A stretch of 64,000 bases of DNA from Deltaproteobacteria bacterium (GTDB taxonomy: Bacteria; Myxococcota_A; Polyangia; Polyangiales; JADJMO01). This document shows positions 18,191-26,710 of this stretch, in pieces. The first letter of the stretch is position 1; the number at the start of each line of letters is the position of its first letter. Location of the stretch: positions 59,803 to 123,802 of the forward strand of contig JANYDK010000016.1 of the NCBI GenBank assembly GCA_025363655.1, given 5' to 3'. The notes beneath the pieces are model-generated. The model ran no database searches. It saw only the letters and a program-made list of their open reading frames with translations, and was not told where the DNA came from. The position numbers were made by a program, and so were the translations under genes.

Positions 18191-18820
18191 TCAACGCGCC
18201 GGCACGCTCGTCGCGATGGGCCCGCACGAGGGACGAAGCGCTTCACGCTCGGCGCGCGACAAGATGGTGAGCGGCCTCGACGGGCGTCCCGTCGCGCGAT
18301 CGAAGTAGGGATGAGGCCACCCCCTGCCGCGGAGCTTCCAAAAAAGCAGCTTGCGCACGACGCGGCCGATGAAGCGGAGATTCAAGCCGGTCGAGCCCTC
18401 GGGCGGCCCGCCTACCGCGTACTTGCCGAGGATGGCTGCCGTCGGCTTGCCGAACTGCGCGTCCGGACTCTCGAAGGCCTGCGCGACGATGCCGAGGAAG
18501 GGAATCACCGGCGAGACGGTGTTGCCGAGCGGCGTCTTGCAGCACTCGGCGTAGAAACGATAGAGCCCCTTGGGGCCGAGACGGACGCCGACGACGTGCT
18601 CGTCTCCGCGCTCGATGCGAACCGATGCCGGCGCGACCTGGACGATGTCGGTACCGCCGCTTTCGTCGAGGAGATCGGCTCGACCGAGGTGATGGGCGAA
18701 CGCCTGGCAGTCATCGCAGTAGCAGACGATTCGATTCACTGCCTTGGGCGAGGCACCCTGCACGCGGCCCTCGACCTTTCCGCAGCGACAACGAAGCACA
18801 GCGTCGGGTCCGACGGTCAT
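18191..18820 (-). CDS. DUF6151/GFA-like zinc protein
   Basis: 209 residues. The N-terminus has CRCGKVEG and then CYCDDCQAFAH, the Cys pattern by which GFA/CENP-V-like proteins bind zinc; a later CCKTPLGN fits the second half of the site. The family includes glutathione-dependent formaldehyde-activating enzymes, but members of this subgroup are uncharacterised. The neighbours are regulators (TetR downstream, AraC four bases away on the same strand). A role in reactive aldehyde or thiol chemistry is only a guess. Confidence 0.75.
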   Translation of the reverse strand: MTVGPDAVLRCRCGKVEGRVQGASPKAVNRIVCYCDDCQAFAHHLGRADLLDESGGTDIVQVAPASVRIERGDEHVVGVRLGPKGLYRFYAECCKTPLGNTVSPVIPFLGIVAQAFESPDAQFGKPTAAILGKYAVGGPPEGSTGLNLRFIGRVVRKLLFWKLRGRGWPHPYFDRATGRPSRPLTILSRAEREALRPSCGPIATSVPAR

Positions 18821-18832
18821 CTCGTCACGCTA
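18821..18832 (-). promoter_or_regulatory. Leaderless-type -10 box of the GFA-like gene
   Basis: On the minus strand TAGCGT is followed by GACGAG and then the ATG at 18820. The box lies within the last codons of the upstream AraC gene, so the GFA-like gene may be transcribed separately. Confidence 0.45.
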
Positions 18833-19658
18833 GCGTAGGTCGAGCCCGGAAGTCGCGCGGCGTGACGCCCATCTCGCGGCGAAACGAGTGGATGAAGTTG
18901 GAGAGGTCGCCGAAGCCGACGTCGAAGGCAATGTCGGTGACGGGCCTGCGCGTCTCGAGGAGGAGGAGCGCGGCGCGACGGAGGCGTGCGCTCACCACGT
19001 AACGATGCGGCGTGGTGCCGACGAGGGTGCGAAACGCTCGCGCGAAGTGAAATGAGCTGGCCCCCACGAGCGCCGACAGATCGCCGAGCGCCCATGATTC
19101 TTCGGGCCTTTCGTCGATCGCTGCGATCGCCGCTTCGACGCGCTCGTGATCGCGTGACGACGGTTCGCGGACGCGGGGGGCTTCGGCGCCGCACGCACGG
19201 AGCACTGCTTCGACGACCGCCATCGAGAGCGCGTCGGCGTCGTACGGCTTCCCGGCACGGAGCGCGCGATCGGCCGACTCGACGGCGCCGACGACGCGAG
19301 GCACCGGCGGGAGCACGCTGCGCGGAAACGGATCACGTCCACCGAGAGGCAACGAGGCGCGAACGTCATCGAGGAGCGCGGCGTCGACCTTGATCGCGAT
19401 GCAGTCGTCACCGGTAGAGGTGGTGTGCGAGCACTCGAACTCGGCGCCATCGCGGCCGAGGAGCAGCCAACCCGGCCGGAGCTCGCGCGCGCGTCGCGTG
19501 TCGTGGGCGCGATACGTGAAGGTGCCGCGACGCACGAGCGCGACGCACCAGCCCTCGTGTCGCTCCGGATACGGACGATCGCCGGGGCCGAGACCGCAGC
19601 GAACCTCGTGCACGGTGGTGCGCTGCGTGTGCGCTCGGAGGATCGCGACCGGTTGCAT
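18825..19658 (-). CDS. AraC-family transcriptional regulator
   Basis: 277 residues from the ATG at 19658, which removes a non-conserved upstream extension. The N-terminal half is a cupin-like sensor with strands such as CVALVRRGTFTYRAH. The C-terminal half has the two AraC helix-turn-helix motifs: LGDLSALVGASSFHFARAF, and then PVTDIAFDVGFGDLSNFIHSF followed by the family's MGVTPRDFR. It is divergent from a VOC-family gene, so it may control it. The inducer is unknown. Confidence 0.9.
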   Translation of the reverse strand: MQPVAILRAHTQRTTVHEVRCGLGPGDRPYPERHEGWCVALVRRGTFTYRAHDTRRARELRPGWLLLGRDGAEFECSHTTSTGDDCIAIKVDAALLDDVRASLPLGGRDPFPRSVLPPVPRVVGAVESADRALRAGKPYDADALSMAVVEAVLRACGAEAPRVREPSSRDHERVEAAIAAIDERPEESWALGDLSALVGASSFHFARAFRTLVGTTPHRYVVSARLRRAALLLLETRRPVTDIAFDVGFGDLSNFIHSFRREMGVTPRDFRARPTLA

Positions 19659-19680
19659 CGGAGCGGCAAATCCTGCCACG

Positions 19681-19696
19681 AATGCGCATTTTCGCA
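19681..19696. promoter_or_regulatory. Short palindromes between AraC and VOC genes
   Basis: AATGCGCATT (19681-19690) is a perfect 10-bp palindrome, and TGCG-6-CGCA (19683-19696) overlaps it. Another TGCGCA lies about 25 bp further on. They sit in the 122-bp divergent region and could be a regulator site. The evidence is weak. Confidence 0.3.
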
Positions 19697-19780
19697 ACTG
19701 CCGACGAATGATGGGCCGTGCGCAAGATTCCCCAAGTTTGCGCCGAGCAGGCGACGCATCTTCGCCCGCGGAGGTCATCC

Positions 19781-20146
19781 ATGTTTCATCACGTGCAGCT
19801 TTCGGTCACCGATTTCGCCAAGTCGCTCCGCTTCTATCGCGCCGCGCTCGAGCCGCTCGGCTTCGTCGCGCAACACGTCGACGAGGCGGGCAAGAGCGCC
19901 GGCTTCGGTCGCCCCGACCAGCCCAAGCTCTGGATCGGCGTCGGCACGCCTTCGAAGGGTCCGGTGCACCTCGCGTTCGAAGCAAAGGACGAGTCGGCGG
20001 TGAAGAAATTCCACGCCGCCGCGCTCGAGGCCGGAGGTCGCGATCATGGCGCTCCAGGTCCGCGTCCAGACTACGGCGCGACGTATTGGGCGGCGTTCGT
20101 CGTCGATCCCGATGGCAACAACCTCGAGGCCATCGTCGTCACCTGA
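19781..20146 (+). CDS. VOC-family (glyoxalase/bleomycin-resistance-like) protein
   Basis: 121 residues, one vicinal-oxygen-chelate domain with the paired beta-alpha-beta-beta-beta modules. FHHVQLSVTDFAKSLRFYRAAL is the typical opening and has a metal-ligand His; GPVHLAFEAKD gives the second, and DPDGNNLEAI the terminal Glu. The ATG at 19781 has an exact GGAGG six bases upstream, which decides the start. Such proteins act as isomerases, dioxygenases or resistance proteins. Its divergent AraC neighbour may regulate it. The reaction cannot be assigned. Confidence 0.85.
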   Translation: MFHHVQLSVTDFAKSLRFYRAALEPLGFVAQHVDEAGKSAGFGRPDQPKLWIGVGTPSKGPVHLAFEAKDESAVKKFHAAALEAGGRDHGAPGPRPDYGATYWAAFVVDPDGNNLEAIVVT

Positions 20147-20225
20147 TCGTTCTCTTCGACCCGGCGCGCTACACAATCGGTAGCAATTGGCGGCGCGCCG
20201 GCCTCGGCGTTAAGCGGAGCTTGCC

Positions 20226-20849
20226 ATGGCCCGCTTCCAACGACTCGAGCTCCGCACCAAAGACGTCGCCGCATCGCGCGCGTTCTATGCGCCAATCATC
20301 GGCCAAGCCGAGGGTATTTCGATCGTCCCGCTCCCCGCGCCGGCCGCTGCGCGCGGGGCACCTTCGCATTGGCTCGGCTACCTCGGCGTCGACGACGTCG
20401 CGCACGCCTCGGTCGCGATCGTCGAACGTGGGGGCGCTCCGCTCGGTCCACTCACTACGCGCCCCGACGGAACGAGCGTGGCCGTCGTTCGCGATCCCGG
20501 TGGCGCGGTCGTCGGTCTCGAGAGTGTCTCGAACGTGTCGCCGCCGAGCCTCGTCGTCTCGCAGACATTGCAGACGGAAAGTCTCGCGCAGGCAGTGGCG
20601 ACGTATCGAGATCTCTTCGACTGGCACGATTCGATCGTCGACGTCGCCCATCTTCCCGAGGTGCACGCGCACTGGCTCTTCCAGCTTCGCGTCCCCGACC
20701 TCGAGCAGGCGATGCAGTACTTCCGCGACGCGCGCGGGCTCGTTCTCCCACCGCTCTCGCTCCCGAACGGCGATCGCATGGTGGTGTGCGACGACCCGCA
20801 AGGCGCCGCGATCGCGCTCCGTCAGGTTGCCGGCCTCGAACCCGTCTGA
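20226..20849 (+). CDS. Two-domain VOC-family protein
   Basis: 207 residues built from two VOC domains: the first starts MARFQRLELRTKDVAASRAFY and ends with VVRDPGGAVVGLES; the second runs from about residue 110 (TYRDLFDW) and ends with CDDPQGAAIALRQ. The Gln or Ala positions where metal ligands are expected suggest it may not bind metal at both sites. It follows the single-domain VOC gene by 79 bp and precedes an LLM oxidoreductase by 42 bp on the same strand. Function is unknown. Confidence 0.8.
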   Translation: MARFQRLELRTKDVAASRAFYAPIIGQAEGISIVPLPAPAAARGAPSHWLGYLGVDDVAHASVAIVERGGAPLGPLTTRPDGTSVAVVRDPGGAVVGLESVSNVSPPSLVVSQTLQTESLAQAVATYRDLFDWHDSIVDVAHLPEVHAHWLFQLRVPDLEQAMQYFRDARGLVLPPLSLPNGDRMVVCDDPQGAAIALRQVAGLEPV

Positions 20850-20891
20850 CGCTTTCGAGCGACGGATTGGCGGCTCCGACATCTCACCTGG

Positions 20892-21887
20892 GTGCCGATC
20901 CCCCTCTCTGTCCTCGATCTCTTCCCCATCTCCACCGGCACGGGGGCGACGGCGGCCATCCACGAGTCGGTCGCGCTCGCGCAGCGCGTGGAAGAGCTCG
21001 GCTACGCACGTCATTGGATCGCCGAACACCACAACATCCCCAGCATCGCCAGCGCCGCGCCCGAGGTGCTCATCGCCCACGTCGCCAGCGTCACGCGAAA
21101 AATCCGCGTCGGATCGGGCGGAATCATGCTCCCGAACCACGCGCCGCTGCACGTCCTCGAAGCCTTCAAGACCCTCGAAGCGCTCCACCCCGGTCGCATC
21201 GACTTGGGCATCGGGCGCGCGCCCGGCACCGATCCGGTGACCTCTTCGGCAGTCCATCGACGCGCGTCGAACGGCGGTGAGGTGAACGAGCAGCTTGCCG
21301 AGCTCTTCGCCTTCGCGCGCGGAACTTTTCCGCCGAATCACGCCTATCGAGGCATCGAGGTGATGCCCAACGACACCCCCGTCCCGCCCATCTGGATGCT
21401 CGGCTCGACGAGCGCAGGCGCCGCACTCGGCGCGCGCTACGGGGTTCCTTTCGCGTTCGCCGGTCACTTCAACATGAGCGATGCCGACGCCGCACTCGCG
21501 CACTATCGCGAGGAGTTCCAGCGCTCGAGCGAGACGCCGAAGGCCCACGTGATGATGGCGGTGAGTGTCGTCTGTGGCGAGGACGACGCGCACGCCGAAG
21601 CGCTCGCTGCGCCCCTTCGCGTCGCCTACGCGCGCCTCGTCTCCGGTCGCCCGGGTCCCTTCGTCTCCATCGAGGAAGCGCTGGCGTATCGCTTTTCCCC
21701 GATTGAACGCGCCGCGCTCGCGCGCTTCGCCGCCGGTGCGATCGTCGGTGGGCCGGAGAAGGTGCGAGCAGGCCTCGACGCACTCGTCGCCCGCACCCAG
21801 GCCGATGAGCTGATGATCTCGACCGTCGTGCCCGTGCAACGCGAACGCGTCGCATCGTACGAGCGCGTCGCCAAGCTCTGGGTCTGA
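20892..21887 (+). CDS. LLM-class flavin-dependent oxidoreductase
   Basis: 331 residues, luciferase-like TIM barrel, GTG start. Family marks are LSVLDLFPISTG at the start, RVEELGYARHWIAEHHN, GSGGIMLPNHAPLHV and the GRIDLGIGRAPG segment typical of the alkanal-monooxygenase-like (LuxA-like) MsnO8 group. The enzyme would use reduced FMN and O2. The substrate cannot be read. The two VOC genes upstream point to one small detoxification or degradation unit, but no transcription link can be shown. Confidence 0.85.
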   Translation: MPIPLSVLDLFPISTGTGATAAIHESVALAQRVEELGYARHWIAEHHNIPSIASAAPEVLIAHVASVTRKIRVGSGGIMLPNHAPLHVLEAFKTLEALHPGRIDLGIGRAPGTDPVTSSAVHRRASNGGEVNEQLAELFAFARGTFPPNHAYRGIEVMPNDTPVPPIWMLGSTSAGAALGARYGVPFAFAGHFNMSDADAALAHYREEFQRSSETPKAHVMMAVSVVCGEDDAHAEALAAPLRVAYARLVSGRPGPFVSIEEALAYRFSPIERAALARFAAGAIVGGPEKVRAGLDALVARTQADELMISTVVPVQRERVASYERVAKLWV

Positions 21888-21896
21888 AACGCTCCG

Positions 21897-22280
21897 TCAC
21901 GCCTTCTTCGACGGCACCGCCGAGACTCCCTCGAACGTCAGAATCGGGCGCACCTCGATCGAGGCGAGCGTAGTTTCTCCGAGAAAACCTGTGGCGATCG
22001 CGATCGCGTCGTCGAGATCGTCGGCCTCGATGATGGTGTAACCGCCGAGCTGTTCGCGCGTCTCGGCGAACGGTCCGTCGGTGATCATTCGCTTCCCGTC
22101 GCGATTGCGAAGCGTCGTCGCCGTCGCGGTCGGATGGAGCGGACCACCGGCGAGGAGCTTGTTCGCGCGGTTCAGCTTCTCGATGTGCGGACCGCAGGCC
22201 TTCATCTGTCGCTCCTGTTCCTCTGCGGGGAGCGCGAGCCAGGCCTTTTCGTTCAGGTAGGTGAGCAACATGTATTTCAT
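21897..22280 (-). CDS. YCII-related DGPF-domain protein, partner of the ECF42 sigma factor
   Basis: 127 residues from the ATG at 22280, which has GGAGGT about nine bases upstream. It starts MKYMLLTYLNEK and holds the name-giving motif in ITDGPFAETREQLGGY. DGPF proteins are the usual neighbours and regulatory targets of group ECF42 sigma factors, and the next gene, divergent, is exactly such a sigma factor. An ECF42-type promoter precedes this gene. What the protein does is not known; the YCII fold resembles small enzymes or ligand-binding proteins. The call is strong, because the gene pair and the promoter agree. Confidence 0.9.
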   Translation of the reverse strand: MKYMLLTYLNEKAWLALPAEEQERQMKACGPHIEKLNRANKLLAGGPLHPTATATTLRNRDGKRMITDGPFAETREQLGGYTIIEADDLDDAIAIATGFLGETTLASIEVRPILTFEGVSAVPSKKA

Positions 22281-22301
22281 CGGTTTCGTACCTCCATCCC
22301 T

Positions 22302-22330
22302 GAATCGAGTGGCGCGCGTGCCGATCGACA
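22302..22330 (-). promoter_or_regulatory. Predicted ECF42-type promoter of the DGPF gene
   Basis: On the minus strand TGTCGA (22330-22325) is separated by 17 bases from CGATTC (22307-22302), about 20 bases before the ATG of the DGPF gene. From my memory of published work on ECF42 factors, TGTCGA and CGA(C/T) are the conserved -35 and -10 elements. The adjacent divergent gene codes such a factor, so this is very probably its target. The sigma gene itself shows no copy. Confidence 0.75.
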
Positions 22331-22347
22331 CCGGCGGATCATTTTTT

Positions 22348-22358
22348 TAGGATCGCGC
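22348..22358 (+). promoter_or_regulatory. -10-like box of the ECF42 sigma gene
   Basis: TAGGAT is followed by five bases and then the ATG at 22359, after a run of seven T. The same AGGA could serve as a weak ribosome binding site, so the reading is ambiguous. Confidence 0.3.
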
Positions 22359-23615
22359 ATGACCGAGGATGTCGACCAGACGATTTCGGCACTTTACCGC
22401 GCCGAATGGGGCCGCGTCCTCGCCCACGGGATTCGCGTCACGGGAGACATCGCCCTCGCCGAGGAGGTGACACAAGAGGCGTTCGAAGCGGCGACCGAAC
22501 GCTTCCGGCGCGACGGCATCCCCGAGCATCCGCGCGCGTGGCTGGTGCAGACCGCCCGCAACATCGCCGTCGATCGCGTGCGACGTCGGCGCCTTCTCGC
22601 CGGCAAGCTCGAGATCTACGCCGCCGATCTCGAGAGCGAAGTCGACGCAACGGCGCTGGAAATCCCAGACGATCGTCTGCGTCTCGTCTTCACCTGCTGT
22701 CATCCTGCGCTCGCGCTCGAGGCGCAGGTCGCGCTCACGCTGCGCACGTTGCTCGGCCTCGAAACCGACGAGATCGCACGCGCCTTTCTCGTACCGTCGG
22801 CGACGATGGCGCAACGTCTGGTGCGGGCGAAGCGGAAGATCACCGACGCAAAGATTCCTTACGTAGTTCCCGAGGCCGGAGAGATGCCCGAACGGCTGCA
22901 CGCCGTGCTCACCGTCATCTACCTCGTCTTCACCGAAGGATACGCGGCGACGCGCGGCGCTTCGCTCGTGCGCACCGATCTCTCGGCCGAGGCAATTCGG
23001 CTCGCGCGTCTCGTGCGCGGCCTCACCGGCGGAGCGCCTCCTGCGGAAGTGACGGGGCTCCTCGCGCTCTTGCTCCTCCACGACGCGCGACGCGACGCAC
23101 GGCTCGACGAGGCCGGCGACGTGGTCGTGCTCGACGAACAAGATCGAAGTCGCTGGAATCGAGGGCACCTCGAAGAAGCTCTTCCGCTCGTCTCCGAAGC
23201 GCTGCGAGGCGACGTCGGACCCTTCACGCTCCAAGCCGCGATCGCCGCGGTGCACGGGCGCGCGACGACGAAAGACGAGACCGACTGGAAGGAGATCGTC
23301 CGGCTCTACGATCGACTGGAAGCGCTGCAGCCATCGGCGATCGTCGCGCTCAACCGGGCGGTCGCGGTGGCGATGATCGACGGTCCTGCCGCCGGCCTCG
23401 CGATCGTCGATGCGCTCGCGGCGGATGGCTCGCTCGACGACTACCACCTACTCCACGCCGCACGCGCCGATTTCGCCCGAAGGCTGAGGTCGTTCACCGT
23501 CGCCGAGAAGAGCTACCAGCGGGCGCTCGAGCTGGTCGGCAACGACAGCGAACGACGGTTCCTCGAACGTCGACTCGGCGAAGTGCGCGCCGAGATGCGC
23601 ATCGAAAATCGCTAA
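22359..23615 (+). CDS. ECF42-type RNA polymerase sigma factor with C-terminal TPR-like extension
   Basis: 418 residues, more than double a plain ECF sigma factor. Region 2 (about 10-75) includes LAEEVTQEAFEAATERF and then PRAWLVQTARNIAVDRVRRR; region 4 (about 100-160) includes LALEAQVALTLRTLLGLETDEIARAF and ATMAQRLVRAKRKI. The long C-terminal part (about 175-418) is helical with TPR-like repeats (ALQPSAIVALNRAVAVAMI, ALELVGND) and is characteristic of ECF42. There is no anti-sigma gene next to it; the extension is thought to control activity in this group. It is divergent from its DGPF partner, and the stop overlaps that of the convergent ClpP-like gene. Confidence 0.92.
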   Translation: MTEDVDQTISALYRAEWGRVLAHGIRVTGDIALAEEVTQEAFEAATERFRRDGIPEHPRAWLVQTARNIAVDRVRRRRLLAGKLEIYAADLESEVDATALEIPDDRLRLVFTCCHPALALEAQVALTLRTLLGLETDEIARAFLVPSATMAQRLVRAKRKITDAKIPYVVPEAGEMPERLHAVLTVIYLVFTEGYAATRGASLVRTDLSAEAIRLARLVRGLTGGAPPAEVTGLLALLLLHDARRDARLDEAGDVVVLDEQDRSRWNRGHLEEALPLVSEALRGDVGPFTLQAAIAAVHGRATTKDETDWKEIVRLYDRLEALQPSAIVALNRAVAVAMIDGPAAGLAIVDALAADGSLDDYHLLHAARADFARRLRSFTVAEKSYQRALELVGNDSERRFLERRLGEVRAEMRIENR

Positions 23616-24199
23616 ATCTCGTCGGCGCGCTCGACGATGCGGCTGATGAGACCGTAGGCCTTCGCCTCGTCCGCGCTCATCCAGAAATTGCGGTCGGTGT
23701 CGGCGACGATCTCGGCGAGCGTGTGACCCGTCGCGTCGGCGAAGATGCGATTGAGACGCTCGCGCATGGCGACGATTTGCCGGACCTCGATCTCGATGTC
23801 CGACGCTTGGCCCTTCGCCCCGCCGAGCGGTTGATGCAGGAGAAATCGCGTATTTCGCAGGGCGACGCGTCGTTCTCGTGGCGAGGCGACGAAGATGAGC
23901 GCACCGGCGCTGGCCACCCAACCACTGCCGATCATGTGCACCTCGGGGCGGATGAAGCCCACGACGTCGTGGATCGCATCGCCGGCTTCGACGTGGCCGC
24001 CCGGCGAGTGGACGATCATCTTGATCGGCGCATCGCTCTCGGCGGCGAGCGCGAGCAGCTGGGTGCAGGTCCGCTCGGCGAGCGCGGTGTCGATCTCGCC
24101 GAACACCAAGACGGTACGCGCACGAAACATCCTCTCCGCGGTACGTCCGGCGAGGTCTTTGGCGTCTTGGGGCGGCTCGGGCGACTCCGGTTTCTCCAT
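23612..24199 (-). CDS. ClpP-like serine protease
   Basis: 195 residues, the size of ClpP without a propeptide. The catalytic triad is readable: Ser in GSGWVASAGALIF, His in RFLLHQPLGGAKG, and Asp in VADTDRNFWMSADEAKAYG. The oxyanion region SPGGHVEAGDAIHD also matches. The Ser neighbourhood WVASAGA differs from ClpP's QAASMGA and is closer to divergent ClpP-type proteins, so it may work with a different unfoldase or be a stand-alone peptidase. No Clp ATPase gene is next to it. It is divergent from an AraC-type gene. Confidence 0.85.
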   Translation of the reverse strand: MEKPESPEPPQDAKDLAGRTAERMFRARTVLVFGEIDTALAERTCTQLLALAAESDAPIKMIVHSPGGHVEAGDAIHDVVGFIRPEVHMIGSGWVASAGALIFVASPRERRVALRNTRFLLHQPLGGAKGQASDIEIEVRQIVAMRERLNRIFADATGHTLAEIVADTDRNFWMSADEAKAYGLISRIVERADEI

Positions 24200-24312
24200 C
24201 GAAGGTCCATTTGCGTCCGCGCGGAGCGTCCCGCCATGCCCGAAGCGCTCGATCGCTTGCGCATTCGTCTCGGTCGCTGGACGAAGCCCCGGCCGGCTCG
24301 GACAATGTCTCG

Positions 24313-25182
24313 ATGAGCACGCTCGACGAGCACCTCGCGCTCCTCGCCCCGATGGGTCTCTCCGCACCGCGCGTCGATCGCGTGCGACTGTGCGAGCTGG
24401 TGACCCTTCCCTCGAACGCACCACGGGCCGAGGAATCGATCGGCCTCCACGTGGTGCAAGGCGGCTCGTCTCGCATCGTCGACGGACGCCGTGGATTCGA
24501 GCTCGCGGCGGGAGACGTTTGGATGGTCCGCGGCGCGCACGCGCAGGATGCGACCGTGACGGACGCTGCACGAAGTGTCGAAAAAACGGGAGCGCTTTGT
24601 CTCCGCGCTCGATATCGCGACGGGCGGTTCATCACCCCTTCGCCGAGCACGCCGACGTCGTTTCATCTCCCGGCTGCGCGCGCCTCGGCCGATCCGCTCG
24701 TCGGGCCGCTCGTGAGCTTGCTCCGTGCGAATGCCGACACATCGACGATCGTCACCGAGCGAATCTTCGACGCTCTCTTCGCCGCCCTCGAACGTCATCG
24801 ACTCGCCCACGCGGCCGAGCCTCCGCCGCCGATCGCGCTCACCGACGCCCGCCTCGCGCGCACCATCGCCCAACTCCACGAGCGGCATGCCGAACGTTGG
24901 ACGGTAGCGTCGCTCGCGAAGCACGCCGGCATGTCGCGCGCAGCCTTCGCGCGCCGCTTCGGCGAGCTCACCGGACTGCCGCCGCACGCGTACCTCGAAC
25001 GTCTACGGATGGACGTCGCGCGCACGCTGCTCGCACGCACCGACGAAGGCATCGCGCAGCTCGCGGTGCGTGTCGGCTATCGGTCCGAGCACGCGTTCAG
25101 CCGCGCCTTCAAGCGCCTCGTCGGCGAGCCACCGGCGCTCTTTCGACGCGCGCAGCGAATGGCGACGCGGGCAGCCGCCTAA
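24313..25182 (+). CDS. AraC-family transcriptional regulator
   Basis: 289 residues with an N-terminal AraC-type cupin sensor (about 15-100: VTLPSNAPRAEESIGLHVV, then GDVWMVRGAHAQDA) of the AraC_binding_2/cupin_6 kind. The C-terminal HTH pair is WTVASLAKHAGMSRAAFARRF and IAQLAVRVGYRSEHAFSRAF, ending in VGEPPALFRR. It is divergent from the ClpP-like gene, with 113 bp between. Targets and ligand are unknown. Confidence 0.9.
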   Translation: MSTLDEHLALLAPMGLSAPRVDRVRLCELVTLPSNAPRAEESIGLHVVQGGSSRIVDGRRGFELAAGDVWMVRGAHAQDATVTDAARSVEKTGALCLRARYRDGRFITPSPSTPTSFHLPAARASADPLVGPLVSLLRANADTSTIVTERIFDALFAALERHRLAHAAEPPPPIALTDARLARTIAQLHERHAERWTVASLAKHAGMSRAAFARRFGELTGLPPHAYLERLRMDVARTLLARTDEGIAQLAVRVGYRSEHAFSRAFKRLVGEPPALFRRAQRMATRAAA

Positions 25183-25207
25183 TTCACCATTTGTCCTGAA
25201 AACGAGC

Positions 25208-26008
25208 TCAACGCTTGCCGACGAAGAGCGACTGCAGCGCTTCGCCGACCATGCCTTCACGATCGAAGAGGCGCGCGCGCGTGGTGCCGACGCCGTCGCC
25301 GGAGAGTCGCGTCACCGCCTCCATTCCCACCCACTCGCCGACCGGCACGCGCGTCATCGACACCGTCAGGTTGACCGGCACGAACGTGTAGGTGGCGAGA
25401 TCGAGCTCCCAGCTGACCCCGTTCGCCGAGTCGACCATCGCGAGGACGCGCGTGAGCGGCGACGGCTCTTCGCCCGGGAGGAGCGGAATGCGCATCCGTG
25501 ACCAGAGCGTCGCCGGCCCCGGAGTGCGAAAACCACCAGAAACGAAGCGCCATTCGAGCGCCCGGCCGTAGCCGAACTCGGGGACGTTCTCGAAGAGCTC
25601 GCGCGACTCGAGGGCCGGGAGCGGCGGCGAGGGCACGTCGAGACCGACGCGCGGACCACGATCGTCACCGACGGCGATGCGCCACGCCGAGGCTCGCAAC
25701 GCCGGGCGACCGCCGATGTCGACGCTCGCCTGCGCGAGCTCGATGCGCTTGCCCGGCCGGACGATCTCGGCGCGCACGGTCATCGGCGCGAGCGGGAGGA
25801 CGCCGAGAAACTCCAAGGAAAACTGGGCGATTCGAACGTCGGGCCGAAAGCCGACGCGCTCGAGCTCATGCGCCACGAGCGCGGCAGGCGGTCCGCCGTG
25901 CTGAAGCTTCGGGTCCCATGGACCGACGGTGGCCTCGGTCGGTTGAAAGGCCCCGTCGGCAGTCGGAAGGTAGAAGGAGGTAGGCGACGCGGTCATGGGC
26001 ATGGGCAT
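25208..26008 (-). CDS. Thioesterase-family (double hotdog) acyl-CoA hydrolase
   Basis: 266 residues consisting of two hotdog folds, as in TesB-type thioesterases that hydrolyse acyl-CoA. PWDPKLQHGGPPAALVAHELE contains the central helix of the first hotdog with the typical GGPPAAL. The second half (about 150-266) ends in TRARLFDREGMVGEALQSLFV, which matches the family's terminal Gln-containing strand. Three in-frame ATGs lie at 26008, 26002 and 25996, and the start is uncertain. It converges with the AraC gene. The acyl chain specificity is unknown. Confidence 0.8.
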   Translation of the reverse strand: MPMPMTASPTSFYLPTADGAFQPTEATVGPWDPKLQHGGPPAALVAHELERVGFRPDVRIAQFSLEFLGVLPLAPMTVRAEIVRPGKRIELAQASVDIGGRPALRASAWRIAVGDDRGPRVGLDVPSPPLPALESRELFENVPEFGYGRALEWRFVSGGFRTPGPATLWSRMRIPLLPGEEPSPLTRVLAMVDSANGVSWELDLATYTFVPVNLTVSMTRVPVGEWVGMEAVTRLSGDGVGTTRARLFDREGMVGEALQSLFVGKR

Positions 26009-26101
26009 GGAGAACCTGATGCCTTCGGTGGAAGAGACGTCACGATCTGGCAGGCTACCAAGTCCAAGTTCGCGCCGAGCCCCACACTCGACGCCTGAGG
26101 C

Positions 26102-26710
26102 TCAGGCCATCAAACCCTCGGCTCGCATCGCTTCCTGCACCGCCGGCCTCGCCGCGACGCGCGCTTGGAACGATTGCAGATTGCGATGCTCGGAGAGATC
26201 GAGCTTCACGTGCCCCGCCCAGTTGGTGACGACGAAGAGATACGCGTCGGCGACACTGAACCGATCACCGAAGAGCCAATCTTTCTCGGCGAGCGCGCGA
26301 TCGAGCAGCGCATAGCGCTTGTGCAAGTAGGCCTTCTTCTCGGCGCGCACTTCGGGCGACGTCGCGTCGTGGAAGAGCGGCCCGAACGACTTGTGAATCT
26401 CCGAGTTGACGTACCCGAGGAGCTCTTGCACCCGATAGCGCCCGAGCGTCCCGGAGGCCGGCACCAGCCCGGCGTCGGGGCGCTGATCGGCGAGATACTG
26501 CACGATCACCGGGCCTTCGGTGAGCAACTGCCCGTCATCGAGCTCGAGCGCGGGCACATACCCCTTGGGGTTGATTTGCCAGAAGTCCTTACCACTGGCG
26601 GTCCTCTTCGCCTTGCCGTCGACCTTCTCCAGTTGCACGTCGAGCCCAGCCTCGCGAGCGACGATATGGGGGGAGAGCGAGCAAGCGCCGGGCGAGAAAT
26701 AGAGTTTCAT
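26102..26710 (-). CDS. gstA: Glutathione S-transferase, beta-class GstA
   Basis: 202 residues, very close in layout to E. coli GstA. It opens MKLYFSPGACSLSPHIVARE with Cys10, the beta-class catalytic Cys, followed by NPKGYVPALELDDGQLLTEG (thioredoxin-like domain, cis-Pro) and the helical domain with SEIHKSFGPLF, where the His is also catalytic in this class, then FSVADAYLFVVTNWA. The ATG at 26710 has GGAGG seven bases upstream. It overlaps the stop of the upstream flavin oxidoreductase by four bases (ATGA), so the two make one unit. It probably conjugates glutathione to electrophiles. Confidence 0.92.
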   Translation of the reverse strand: MKLYFSPGACSLSPHIVAREAGLDVQLEKVDGKAKRTASGKDFWQINPKGYVPALELDDGQLLTEGPVIVQYLADQRPDAGLVPASGTLGRYRVQELLGYVNSEIHKSFGPLFHDATSPEVRAEKKAYLHKRYALLDRALAEKDWLFGDRFSVADAYLFVVTNWAGHVKLDLSEHRNLQSFQARVAARPAVQEAMRAEGLMA

